A DNA stretch of 64,000 bases from Terriglobia bacterium (GTDB taxonomy: Bacteria; Acidobacteriota; Terriglobia; Terriglobales; Acidobacteriaceae). The DNA lies in the NCBI GenBank assembly GCA_020073565.1, contig JAIQEY010000022.1, positions 28,758-92,757 of the forward strand, read 5' to 3'. Numbering within the stretch: the first letter of the stretch is position 1; every line of letters begins with the position of its first letter. Both the position numbers and the translations under genes were made by a program. The notes below the pieces were generated by a model. That model saw nothing but the letters and a program-made list of their open reading frames with translations, made no database searches and was not told the origin of the DNA. Below, one piece after another: positions 1 through 7,833 of this stretch.

Positions 1-67
1 CGGCAGTTGAAAATTGGGCGTTCGGCTAGCCCCAACGTTCGTTTGTGAACGGCACGGCTGGGGTCCT

Positions 68-130
68 CGCCCGCCGCGCCGAGGGCGGGGTCCCCTCGGG
101 ACAGCCGGCAAGGTGCCGGGGCTACGATCC
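68..130. repeat. GC-rich hairpin repeat copy near left edge
   Basis: Two consecutive stem-loops are visible: CCCGCC/GGCGGG (70-75 with 84-89), and CCGGCA/TGCCGG (105-110 with 114-119, loop AGG). The string GGGACAGCCGGC...GCCGGGGCTACGA resembles the hairpin repeats at about 7.6, 55.2 and 57.0 kb, which combine a CCCCTCGGG box, a GC stem and a following GCTA. I see no gene in bases 1-333. Membership of the same family is judged by eye. Confidence 0.4.
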
Positions 131-333
131 CGTTTAGCCTGATCAGCAGAATACTAGCTTGCAGGTTGTGCGCATGAATTTGCAGCAGGCTACGTCGGGC
201 TCGACTTGGAATCTCCGGACTTTGGCCGTGAGTCACCGGAAATCTCCGAACATTCTGGTAGGCGGGCGCTCATCTACGACTGGCACGGAAACTGCACTCA
301 GAGGCTGAGATCGGTAGCCCCTGTGGAGGCAGT

Positions 334-891
334 ATGCGACCCTATTTGGTTTTGTGTGCGGTAGTTCTGATTGCAGTAGCAGCGTTCGGGCAGCAGCCCG
401 TACCCCCTCGGATTTACAGCCCCTGTCTTTACGGGTGTGGCCCGTACGTCCCGCTTATTACGACACCGATGGTGTCCCTGCAGACGGTTTCGCCGAACCC
501 AGTGGGAGCAACCAACGCAACCACGGGATTGATTGCCGGTGCCACCAATTCAACGCTCTCCCAGATTCAGGGATCGACGAGTTCGGAGTACACCGAAGCG
601 GTGTGGTACCAGGGCGGAGACGCTCCTCTGATGACGTCCCGAATTCACCTGTTGCGGGAACCGATCGGCCACGAAGCGCGCCCGATGCACGAAGTTCACG
701 GTGCAGGCGAAGAAAACCGCGGTGGATGGCTCTACTTCTCGGGCTCGGATCACACGGCTAGTGCGGCGGCTGCATCCGGCGCGGCCAAGGGTTTCAAGAA
801 AGCTGCGCACGTCTACACCAACGACGACGTGGAGCGCCAGAACCAGACCAACGGGACTGTGAAGCACGGCGGCAAAACGGAAAAGATGTAG
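334..891 (+). CDS. Hypothetical secreted protein
   Basis: The 185-residue product begins with a clear Sec signal peptide (MRPYLVLCAVVLIAVAAFG, probable cleavage near residue 19-20), so it should be exported. The mature part starts with a Pro/Cys/Tyr-rich stretch (residues 20-45, containing two Cys), then a Thr/Asn/Ser/Gly-rich low-complexity stretch, and ends in a charged Lys/Asn-rich tail. I recognise no enzyme motif or named family. GTGGAGG lies 5 bases before the ATG and supports this start. A second frame is also open here but has poorer amino-acid composition. The gene stands alone, followed by a 185-base gap before the MFS gene. Confidence refers to it being a real gene. Confidence 0.6.
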   Translation: MRPYLVLCAVVLIAVAAFGQQPVPPRIYSPCLYGCGPYVPLITTPMVSLQTVSPNPVGATNATTGLIAGATNSTLSQIQGSTSSEYTEAVWYQGGDAPLMTSRIHLLREPIGHEARPMHEVHGAGEENRGGWLYFSGSDHTASAAAASGAAKGFKKAAHVYTNDDVERQNQTNGTVKHGGKTEKM

Positions 892-1076
892 GAGTCGGCT
901 TTCGGCTCTCAGTTTAAGGCTCTCCATCGCGGCTGCTTGGTGCGATCGAGAGCCTTTGTCTTTCTTAGGCAACTTATCTCCCTCCCTATCAAATCCGACC
1001 ATCGTCGAGCCCAATCTGCTATCTTCTTGCGGTTGCCCTTCTTGAAAAATGAAACGTTCGCGCCGCTGCGCCGAGG

Positions 1077-2492
1077 ATGATTGTCTTCATGCCTGAGACT
1101 GCTCGCCCTGAGCCCTCCCGCCTTTACCGCTGGGCTGTATTGATCTTCATCAGTGTGGCGATGGGTGGGAATTACTACATCTACGACAGCATCAATCCGC
1201 TGGAGCGCATCTTCATCGACAAACTGGGCTACTCGGCCACGGCTTTTGGCTGGCTGAACTCGTCCTACAGCGTGGCGGCCGTGGCAACCCTTCTGATCGG
1301 CGGAATCATCATCGACCGCATCGGAACGAAGAAGGCGATTACCTTCTTTGCTGTCCTTTGTCTGCTGGGCGCCGCGCTGACGGCCGCACGCGGGCAAGTC
1401 TCGGTGATGATCGCCGGACGAACCATCCTTGGGCTCGGCGCGGAATCGATGATCGTTGCCGTCACTACCGCGCTGGCGAAGTGGTTCAAGGGGAAGGAAC
1501 TCAGCTTCGCTTTCGGCATCAACCTCACGATCGCCCGCCTCGCTTCGGTAGCCGCCGATAACTCGCCGACCTGGGCCAACCGAACGTTCTATCCCAACGG
1601 TCCGGCTGGTGAACCGAGTTGGCAAGGACCGTTATTGCTCGCCGTGGGCGCTGGGGTGCTGGCTGTGGTCTGCTCGGGTATCTACTGGTCTCTTGAAAGC
1701 CGGGCGGAGGGGCGGTACGAACTCGGGCAGGCCGGCACCATCGACAAGTTGGAGTTCGGGCAGATTTTCCGCTTCAACCGCTCCTACTGGTTTGTCGTCG
1801 GCCTGTGCTTCACGTTCTATTCGGCCATCTTTCCGTTCCGGACCTTCGCTATCGACTTCTTCACCAACAAGATTCTGGCCGCGCACAGCGGCCTGGCCGC
1901 GTCGGAGGCGATCAAGCAGGCAGGCTTTTGCAACAGCTTGCTGCCGATGACCGCCATGGTCGCCACCCCTTTGTTTGGTTTAATGGTGGATAAAATTGGC
2001 AAACGAGCGCTCTTCATGATGCTTGGTTCAGCGCTGCTCATGCCCGTGTATTTGATGATGGCGTACCTTTCAGCAGCAAAGACTGTAACCTTTGCCGTCC
2101 CATGGCTTAGCGCCGGGCATCTGACGCTGGAACATGTTACGTTGCCCCTGGTGCTGCTGGTCACGATGTCAATGATGGGAATTGTGTTCTCGTTGATCCC
2201 GGCGGTCATGTGGCCCTCAGTCGCATATATTGTTGACCAATCGCGGCTCGGCACCGCCTACGCCCTGATGACGCTAATCCAGCAGATCGGCTTCTTTCTC
2301 CTGAACCTGCTCATCGGTAACGCCAACGACTACGCGCACGCCGGTTTGGAGAATCCTGGGGGATACGCTTTGGGGATGTGGATCTTCTCCATTCTGGGAT
2401 TTGTCGGCATGACCTTCGCGATCCTGCTGCGGATCCAGGAAACTGGTCCCCACGGGCACGGGTTGGAGACTATTGTGATCGGAAAGGCGTGA
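1077..2492 (+). CDS. MFS transporter
   Basis: A 471-residue polytopic inner-membrane protein with about 12 hydrophobic segments and the layout of the major facilitator superfamily. The loop between TM2 and TM3 carries GGIIIDRIGTKKA, the MFS motif A (G-x3-D-R-x-G-R/K-R/K). A matching copy, FGLMVDKIGKRA, lies in the second half, as expected from the internal duplication of this fold. The family uses ion gradients to move small solutes. Substrate and direction cannot be told from sequence, although the overall look is closest to the nitrate/hexuronate/OPA-like group. A second ATG four codons downstream (1089) is an equally possible start. No operon partner is obvious. The gene is followed by a repeat arm at 2509-2540 and about 250 bases without a convincing gene. 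Confidence 0.85.
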   Translation: MIVFMPETARPEPSRLYRWAVLIFISVAMGGNYYIYDSINPLERIFIDKLGYSATAFGWLNSSYSVAAVATLLIGGIIIDRIGTKKAITFFAVLCLLGAALTAARGQVSVMIAGRTILGLGAESMIVAVTTALAKWFKGKELSFAFGINLTIARLASVAADNSPTWANRTFYPNGPAGEPSWQGPLLLAVGAGVLAVVCSGIYWSLESRAEGRYELGQAGTIDKLEFGQIFRFNRSYWFVVGLCFTFYSAIFPFRTFAIDFFTNKILAAHSGLAASEAIKQAGFCNSLLPMTAMVATPLFGLMVDKIGKRALFMMLGSALLMPVYLMMAYLSAAKTVTFAVPWLSAGHLTLEHVTLPLVLLVTMSMMGIVFSLIPAVMWPSVAYIVDQSRLGTAYALMTLIQQIGFFLLNLLIGNANDYAHAGLENPGGYALGMWIFSILGFVGMTFAILLRIQETGPHGHGLETIVIGKA

Positions 2493-2508
2493 CAGGCCTC
2501 AAGTCCTG

Positions 2509-2540
2509 ACCACATAGGACACAGAGGGAACACAGGGAGA
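2509..2540. repeat. CACAGAGG-type repeat arm
   Basis: ACCACATAGGACACAGAGGG and the following AACACAGGGA match the ACCACxxAGGxxACAxAGG arms that occur as inverted pairs at about 8.95, 10.2, 23.1 and 37.3 kb. I could not find a second arm here, so it may be a half copy. The rest of the 2493-2739 gap shows nothing recognisable. Confidence 0.5.
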
Positions 2541-2739
2541 TGGTAGCGGTTACGAAAGTGATCTTCCGCAATGTCCGGCTCCAGAATTTTGGAGACGCAG
2601 AGCCTCCCGTGGCTACCGTTTTTGGTATTCTGACGGCTTGCTGTGAGGTGAAGAGTGGTCGTACTGCTCTCTTCGCAAATTTATACAACGAAAAGAGTTT
2701 GAAGCCGCATCTGACCCAGTAGCGGCCGGAAAAGGTGAC

Positions 2740-3333
2740 TTGACCGACCCGAAACAAGGAAGTATCCCAGAAGCTGAGGCGATTGAGCGGGCGAAGCAGG
2801 GAGACGAAGCAGCTTTCGAGATCCTGTATCACCTGCACAAACGCCGCGTGTACTCGCTATGTTTGCGCATGTTGTCCAATCCGGCGCAAGCGGAAGACCT
2901 GGCGCAGGAAGCTTTTCTTCAGCTCTTCCGCAAGATCAGTACGTTTCGCGGCGAATCGGCATTCTCCACGTGGCTGCACCGGATGACTGTCAACGTCGTC
3001 CTGATGCACCTGCGCAAGAAAGGCCTGCCGCTGGTCTCACTGGAAGAAACGCTGGAGACCGAGGAAGAAACGCCGAGGAAGGAATTCGGAGCCCAGGACG
3101 TGAAGCTGACCGGTTCGATCGACCGACTGCAATTGCAGCGGGCCATTGACCGTCTGCCGCCGGGCTACAAAACGGTTTTTGTATTGCACGATGTCGAAGG
3201 GTTCGAGCACAACGAAATTGCCGAATTGGTGGGGTGCTCGATCGGCAACAGCAAGTCGCAGCTTCATAAGGCACGATTGAAGCTGCGGGATTATCTTAAG
3301 TTTATGAGAGCCGAAAAGGCCGGGAGCACGTAA
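2740..3333 (+). CDS. ECF-type RNA polymerase sigma factor
   Basis: A 197-residue sigma-70 family protein of the extracytoplasmic-function group. Region 2 (about residues 13-95) includes [20 protein letters not shown] for -10 recognition and core binding. After a short acidic linker comes region 4 (about 130-190), with [19 protein letters not shown] and the helix-turn-helix [20 protein letters not shown] for -35 binding. Regions 1 and 3 are absent, as normal for ECF factors. The start is TTG, with GGAAAAGG 5-8 bases upstream; no in-frame ATG gives a complete region 2. The gene lies 32 bases before a zinc-finger anti-sigma gene, the usual regulator pair, and the DUF4097 gene after that is a likely member of the regulon or its sensor. 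Confidence 0.93.
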   Translation: MTDPKQGSIPEAEAIERAKQGDEAAFEILYHLHKRRVYSLCLRMLSNPAQAEDLAQEAFLQLFRKISTFRGESAFSTWLHRMTVNVVLMHLRKKGLPLVSLEETLETEEETPRKEFGAQDVKLTGSIDRLQLQRAIDRLPPGYKTVFVLHDVEGFEHNEIAELVGCSIGNSKSQLHKARLKLRDYLKFMRAEKAGST

Positions 3334-3365
3334 GTGCGATTGCGGTATCGGGGAGAGAGGTCGTT

Positions 3366-4079
3366 ATGAAGTGTGCGGATATTCAGCGGGTCCTGCCTGA
3401 ACTTGGGGAGCACGGGCAGGATGGTGAGTTTGAAGCTCATCTCAAGTCCTGTCCAGCTTGCTCGGAGCTAGTCTCGGACCTGAAGCTCATCTCCAGTGAA
3501 GCGCGGCAATTGTCGGCCTCCGACGAGCCCGCGCCGCGAGTATGGGTCCGAATTGCTGCCGAGTTGCGGACAGAAGGGTTAATTCGGGAGCCGGAGGCGG
3601 CCGCTCCGGCTCCTGCAACTACGGCCCGGCGGGGCTGGAGAGCCTGGTGGCTGGTGCCAATGGCAGCAGCGCTGTTGGCAGGCGCGGCGTATGTCGTCAG
3701 CCATAGGCCGACGCCGCAAGTGGTTTACCAGCAGGCTCCGGCGGTTACCACTCCGGCGGCTCCTGCCAGTCAGACGCCGGCGGTTGTGGCTCAGGGACCG
3801 GCTGTGAGAGTCTCCCCGCAGCAGACGGCCAAGAATCGCACTGACGTTTCCGAGGGCCCAAGTCCGGAAGATCAGCAGTTCCTGAGCGAGGTTTCCCAGC
3901 GCGCCCCGGGAATGCGGGCCACCTACGAAAGCCAGTTGCGGTCGGTGAACAACTACATCCGGGAAGTACAGGCTTACCTGGATCAGAATCCGGACGATGA
4001 GGATGCGCGTCAGCACCTGATGGAGGCGTACCAACAGAAGGCGATGTTGTATCAGATGGCATTAGATCATGTTCAATAA
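3366..4079 (+). CDS. Anti-sigma factor, zinc-finger, single-pass membrane protein
   Basis: This 237-residue protein should hold the sigma factor encoded just upstream inactive at the membrane. The N-terminus has the zinc-binding anti-sigma signature H-x3-C-x2-C (H25, C29, C32), with C3 as a probable fourth ligand. A Pro/Ala-rich linker (about 75-90) leads to one transmembrane helix at about residues 93-112 (WWLVPMAAALLAGAAYVV). The outer part is Pro/Ala/Gln-rich and ends in a charged helical segment (about 165-237) rich in Gln, Asp and Tyr that could sense envelope state. Cytoplasmic N-terminus and periplasmic C-terminus are inferred from family behaviour. It is cotranscribed with the sigma gene, with a 32-base gap. 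Confidence 0.88.
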   Translation: MKCADIQRVLPELGEHGQDGEFEAHLKSCPACSELVSDLKLISSEARQLSASDEPAPRVWVRIAAELRTEGLIREPEAAAPAPATTARRGWRAWWLVPMAAALLAGAAYVVSHRPTPQVVYQQAPAVTTPAAPASQTPAVVAQGPAVRVSPQQTAKNRTDVSEGPSPEDQQFLSEVSQRAPGMRATYESQLRSVNNYIREVQAYLDQNPDDEDARQHLMEAYQQKAMLYQMALDHVQ

Positions 4080-4122
4080 TCATGGGTGAATCGGGTAGAA
4101 TCCGGTTAGCTTAGGGGCAGTC

Positions 4123-4974
4123 ATGGACAGCATGCAGCGCACGACAGTAGCAGGGATAGTTCTAGCAACGTGTTTGGCGTCGGTTGCGATCGCTGAAAGC
4201 CGTAAAGAATACCGCTTCAATGTTGGCCCGCAAGCCAATGTTTCCGTGGACGCCCAGTATGGGGCAATCTCAGTCAAGCCGGGCAGTGCGAATCAGGTCC
4301 TGATCACCGCCATCACAAAAGGCGACAAGGTAAACGTGGAGAGCCAGCAGAACGGCAACCGTGTTGAAGTGGGATCGCGGGTGCGTCCGGGCGCAGATCA
4401 GCAAAGTGGACGCGTGGATTACGAAGTCGCGGTTCCTCCGGACGCCACCGTGCACATGCGTTCATCGACGGGGCCCATCACCGCCGACGGTTTGCTGGGA
4501 GACGTGACTCTGGAGGGCGCGAATGCGCAGGTGGAGGCACGGAACGTGAGTCGCGGCCACCTGGTGGTTCAGACCATGAGCGGACCGATCACGCTCAACA
4601 ACGTGCACAACTTTCACGTCGAAATCACATCCATCAGCGGAGATATCCGCCTCAATTCCGTGACCGCGCAACTCGTCAAGGTAGAATCGACGAGTGGCAG
4701 AATTTTCTATAGCGGGGACTTCGGATTGGGCGGCGACTACAAGTTCAGCACCCATACCGGCGACATCGAAGCCCTGGTTCCGTCGAGCGCTTCCGCCGAA
4801 TTCAACGCCCAGTCGCTGCAGGGGCAGGTGCAGAACGATTTCCCTCTTCAACCAAAGCAGCACTCCCGTATTTCCCTGGATGCGACCCGTGCCTTTATTG
4901 GTACGGCCGGCAAAGCCGCGTCGGGGGTAGTGATGCGGTCGTTCAGTGGTAAAATCCGCCTCAAGCAACGCTGA
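4123..4974 (+). CDS. DUF4097 family beta-strand repeat protein, exported
   Basis: The 283-residue protein has an N-terminal signal peptide (about residues 1-26, ending ASVAIAES). The body consists of short repeated strands of the form SxxGxIxLxxVxxxxxVxxxSGxI, for example TMSGPITLNNVHN, SISGDIRLNSVTA and STSGRIFYSGDF. This is the right-handed beta-helix-like pattern of the DUF4097/adhesin family. Such genes very often follow an ECF sigma/anti-sigma pair, and here the gap to the anti-sigma gene is only 43 bases. The function is unknown; an envelope-stress or surface role is inferred from context. No lipobox Cys is present, so periplasmic location or anchoring by other means is likely. Confidence 0.85.
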   Translation: MDSMQRTTVAGIVLATCLASVAIAESRKEYRFNVGPQANVSVDAQYGAISVKPGSANQVLITAITKGDKVNVESQQNGNRVEVGSRVRPGADQQSGRVDYEVAVPPDATVHMRSSTGPITADGLLGDVTLEGANAQVEARNVSRGHLVVQTMSGPITLNNVHNFHVEITSISGDIRLNSVTAQLVKVESTSGRIFYSGDFGLGGDYKFSTHTGDIEALVPSSASAEFNAQSLQGQVQNDFPLQPKQHSRISLDATRAFIGTAGKAASGVVMRSFSGKIRLKQR

Positions 4975-5048
4975 CAATCGAGCGCAGAAGAAAGAGAACG
5001 ACACGGCAGGCAGGTTGAATGCCTGGCCTTCTTGTGTCATGGTGCGTC

Positions 5049-5630
5049 ATGGGAGCGCGGGCGGTGTTTCTGGTGGGATTCATGGCTTCGGGAAAGAGTA
5101 CGGTGGGTCCGGAACTGGCCCGGCGCCTGGGCTGGGATTTCGTCGACCTCGATGCCCGCATTGAGGCGCGCGAGGGGAAAAGCGTCCCGGAGATTTTTCG
5201 GGACCATGGTGAGACCGGGTTCCGGCTGGCTGAAAGCAATGTCCTCCAGCATCTGACGCAATCTCTCGAGCGCAACAGCGTGGTCGCACTCGGAGGTGGG
5301 GCCTTCGCGCAGGAAAGAATCCGTGCCTTGCTTCGAAACTGGCCCTCAGTATTCCTGAATGCGCCGGTGGAAGAACTGTGGCGGCGGAGTCTGACCGACG
5401 GAGTCGAACGCCCTTTACGGAAAGATCGCGACCAGTTCGCCCAGTTGCATGAGGAGCGGCTTCCCTGCTATCGGCAGGCCACCATCACCGTGGAAACCGC
5501 CGGCCGAGATGTGGCCTCCATTTGCGCTGAAATTGAAGAAGGGTTGCAGCTCCAGACACACGGAAAAGGCGGCCGACAAGACCCAGCCGCGTCTCGTTCC
5601 CCCAATCCTAGATCAGGAGAATCGCAGTGA
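5049..5630 (+). CDS. aroK: Shikimate kinase
   Basis: Phosphorylates shikimate to shikimate-3-phosphate with ATP, the fifth step of chorismate synthesis, in the cytoplasm. From this start the protein has 193 residues. It shows the P-loop GFMASGKSTVG near residue 9, the shikimate-binding DLDARIE with a following Glu-rich helix, FRxxE (GETGFRLAESNVL), and the glycine motif VVALGGGAF. RPLRKD supplies the lid arginines. The track can be opened ten codons further up at 5019, but MGARAVFLVGF at 5049 fits the family N-terminus. The C-terminal tail after about residue 165 is longer and more polar than usual. Its TGA overlaps the GTG of the next gene. The other shikimate-pathway gene in this window is aroF at 58.6-59.5 kb. 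Confidence 0.93.
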   Translation: MGARAVFLVGFMASGKSTVGPELARRLGWDFVDLDARIEAREGKSVPEIFRDHGETGFRLAESNVLQHLTQSLERNSVVALGGGAFAQERIRALLRNWPSVFLNAPVEELWRRSLTDGVERPLRKDRDQFAQLHEERLPCYRQATITVETAGRDVASICAEIEEGLQLQTHGKGGRQDPAASRSPNPRSGESQ

Positions 5631-6385
5631 AGTTGTATCGCTGGCAATTTGCGTTTGGTTTGGCACTCATGCTGGTTTCTGCCGGGCTCGCCGCAGCCAA
5701 GGAGAAGGAGAACGAACACGAGGGTCAGAAGGTCGACTCTGGATCCTTCGGCGTGTTCATGGGAGGTCATCGCGTCGGAACCGAAACTTTCTCGATCTAC
5801 CAAAGCCAGAACGGGAGCGTCATCGAATCGGAGTTCAAGACCGAGGGCTCGGCCGCGCCTGCAGCTACGCAGAACTCGGAGATGCGGCTGACTGCGTCGG
5901 GCGAAGTCCGCCGCTATGATTGGCGGGAGGTGAGTCCCGGCAAGTCGCAACTGACCATCCTCCCCAACGACCAGTTTCTGACGCAGAGGTGGACAACTGG
6001 GCCGCAGGAAAAAGAGGGGGAGCAACCTTATCTACTGCCGCCTTCCACCGCTATACTGGACGACTATTTTTTTGTGCACCGCGAAGTGCTGGCCTGGAGA
6101 TTCTTGAGCATGGCCTGCAAGCAGGAAAATGGGCAGGTACAGTGCCCCATCAAACAGCGCGTAAAGTTTTCTACCTTGAACCCCCATCAGCATTCTTCGG
6201 CGCCGGGCACCATGGCGGCTCTGGGCCGGGAGAAAGTGACCCTGAAGGGGACAGAACAGGAACTGATCAAGCTTGAGCTGACGACCGACTCCGGAACCTG
6301 GTATCTCTGGGTGAACGATCACGATCAATTCAAGTTGATGCGCATTTCCATTGAGGGAGAGAATACCGAAGTGCTCCGCGACTGA
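5627..6385 (+). CDS. Hypothetical exported protein coupled to aroK
   Basis: The 252-residue product starts with GTG inside the aroK stop (GTGA, 4-base overlap), so its translation is probably coupled. The N-terminus is a signal peptide (residues 1-22, ending LAAAKEKE). The mature part opens with a VxxGGHRVGTETFSI-like strand, followed by alternating hydrophobic/polar beta strands, and closes with TWYLWVNDHDQFKLMRISIEG. This resembles periplasmic beta-barrel proteins of the DUF3108/DUF6134 type, which I suggest only from overall pattern. Two Cys occur at about 164 and 171 (ACKQENGQVQC) and could form a disulfide. No catalytic motif is recognisable. The link to aroK appears to be transcriptional only. 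Confidence 0.75.
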   Translation: MKLYRWQFAFGLALMLVSAGLAAAKEKENEHEGQKVDSGSFGVFMGGHRVGTETFSIYQSQNGSVIESEFKTEGSAAPAATQNSEMRLTASGEVRRYDWREVSPGKSQLTILPNDQFLTQRWTTGPQEKEGEQPYLLPPSTAILDDYFFVHREVLAWRFLSMACKQENGQVQCPIKQRVKFSTLNPHQHSSAPGTMAALGREKVTLKGTEQELIKLELTTDSGTWYLWVNDHDQFKLMRISIEGENTEVLRD

Positions 6386-6503
6386 GGATTGCTCCGGGCT
6401 GAAGGTCAGCCCCTTTCGGAACTTGGATGGCTCTCCCAGGAACGCGCTACGATAGCTTGAGCGCCGGGTCGGGCTTGGCAAACCCGAGCGGCAAGGACAG
6501 TTT

Positions 6504-7616
6504 CTGACAATCCTCGATTCACGTACGTCGCGCGTTCTGATCACGGCGCTCCTGTTTGCCGTGGGGTTCGGCTTCGTCTATGCGGCGCGGCGCACGTTGA
6601 TTCTGTTCCTGTTCGCGATCTTCTTTGCCTACTTGATCAATCCCGCTGTACTGCGTCTGGAAAAACTGGTTCGCGGTCGCGGGCGCGCCATCGCTCTCAT
6701 CTACCTCCTGCTGATTATTGGTCTCGCGGTATTCGGATTCCTTGTCGGCCCTAGAATTGCCCGCCAAGCCACTCGCCTGGGTGCCGCCCTGCCCGGCTTG
6801 ATGGATAAGGCAAGCACTGGCCAGATTTCGGGCCAGATCGGCCAGATCGCTATCGAGTTCGGCAGCAAGCACGGCTTTAGCAGCGCCACCCAGGACTTTA
6901 TCCAGACTTTTCTGAAGAACCATCGCGAGGACCTGTCGCAACTGGCCCAGCGCATCGGCGTTCGCGCCGCCGAGTCGGCCAAAGAGCTTTGGGTCCTGTT
7001 CCTGGTTCCCATCCTTGCCATCTTCTTCCTTCGCGACGGCGCCACGTTTCACGAGGTTCTGCTCTCCCTGGTGCAGTCGCGCACCCAGCGGGAGTTTCTT
7101 CAGGACGTGTTGCGCGATATGAACCAGATGCTCGCCCAGTTCATTCGCGCCCAATTGACCCTTGCCGGCCTGTCGTTCCTGGCCTACAGCTCGGTGCTGG
7201 GAGCTCTTCGCGTGCCGTACGCCCTGATGCTGGGCACGGCCGGCGGCGCCATGGAATTCGTTCCGGTCGTCGGACCTCTGGTCGCCGGAGCGGCGATGAT
7301 CGCGGTCGCGATCCTCGCGGGGTACCCGCATTGGCCCTTCGTGCTGCTCTTCTTAATCCTCTGGCGCCTGGTGCAGGATTACGTGATCTCGCCGCGGATC
7401 ATGGGAGGAAGTGTCCAACTGCACCCGCTGGCGGCCCTGTTCGGCATTCTTGCCGGAGGCGAAATTGCCGGAGTGCTCGGAGTCTATCTTTCCATCCCCG
7501 TGATGGCCAGTTTACGGATCGTATGGCGACGATGGCGCATCTATGCGGAAAAACGCAAGTTCGGACCGCTCAACGAGTACTCGTTCCCGGCAGAGTTGGG
7601 ACGCGGAAGAACGTAG
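6504..7616 (+). CDS. AI-2E family transporter / permease-like membrane protein
   Basis: A polytopic inner-membrane protein of the AI-2E (UPF0118/PerM/YdiK) family. About eight membrane segments are visible, with the family block LFLVPILAIFFLRDG mid-protein and the conserved C-terminal part PYALMLGTAGGAMEFVPVVGPLVAG, then VQDYVISPRIMGGSVQLHPL. Family members export quorum signals or exchange ions; the substrate here is unknown. The start is uncertain. The first standard start codon is GTG 6561, but it falls inside the first membrane helix and has no ribosome site. The frame stays open upstream and encodes TILDSRTSRVLITALLFAV, which completes the family N-terminus. AAGGA lies six bases before CTG 6504, so I place the start there. 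It follows the aroK operon by about 120 bases. Confidence 0.82.
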   Translation: MTILDSRTSRVLITALLFAVGFGFVYAARRTLILFLFAIFFAYLINPAVLRLEKLVRGRGRAIALIYLLLIIGLAVFGFLVGPRIARQATRLGAALPGLMDKASTGQISGQIGQIAIEFGSKHGFSSATQDFIQTFLKNHREDLSQLAQRIGVRAAESAKELWVLFLVPILAIFFLRDGATFHEVLLSLVQSRTQREFLQDVLRDMNQMLAQFIRAQLTLAGLSFLAYSSVLGALRVPYALMLGTAGGAMEFVPVVGPLVAGAAMIAVAILAGYPHWPFVLLFLILWRLVQDYVISPRIMGGSVQLHPLAALFGILAGGEIAGVLGVYLSIPVMASLRIVWRRWRIYAEKRKFGPLNEYSFPAELGRGRT

Positions 7617-7634
7617 TATCCGGCACTGTTTGAC

Positions 7635-7832
7635 GTCCGAAAGGGACGGGTGAAAATAGCCCGGCGCTTCAGCGCCGGGGCATCTGGCCGCTCCAGAACG
7701 AAGTCCTGTTAGGGACGGCTGAATGCCAACGACAACGCGTACCACTCAGTCGTGCCTACGGCACTCCGGGTCTTCTTGTCGCGCACTCCCGCCAGTAAAC
7801 TGGCGGGCTATTTTCGGCCGTCCCTCCCGGAC
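7635..7832. mobile_element. MITE-like element with 29-bp terminal inverted repeats
   Basis: The left end (7635-7663, beginning GTCCGAAAGGGACGGGTGAA) and the right end (7804-7832) are inverted copies with a few mismatches. Both arms contain GAAAATAGCCCG next to a GC stem: CGGCGC..GCGCCG on the left and CCGCCAGT..ACTGGCGG on the right. The element is 198 bp, has no coding capacity and ends one base before the galT stop codon. The right half closely resembles the element at 55.24 kb. Mobility is inferred only from the inverted ends. Confidence 0.55.
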
Positions 7833-7833
7833 T

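Noticed and set aside
2540..2722. 60-codon open frame after the MFS gene
   Set aside because: It starts inside a repeat arm, has atypical composition and no good ribosome site, and it encodes no recognisable motif.
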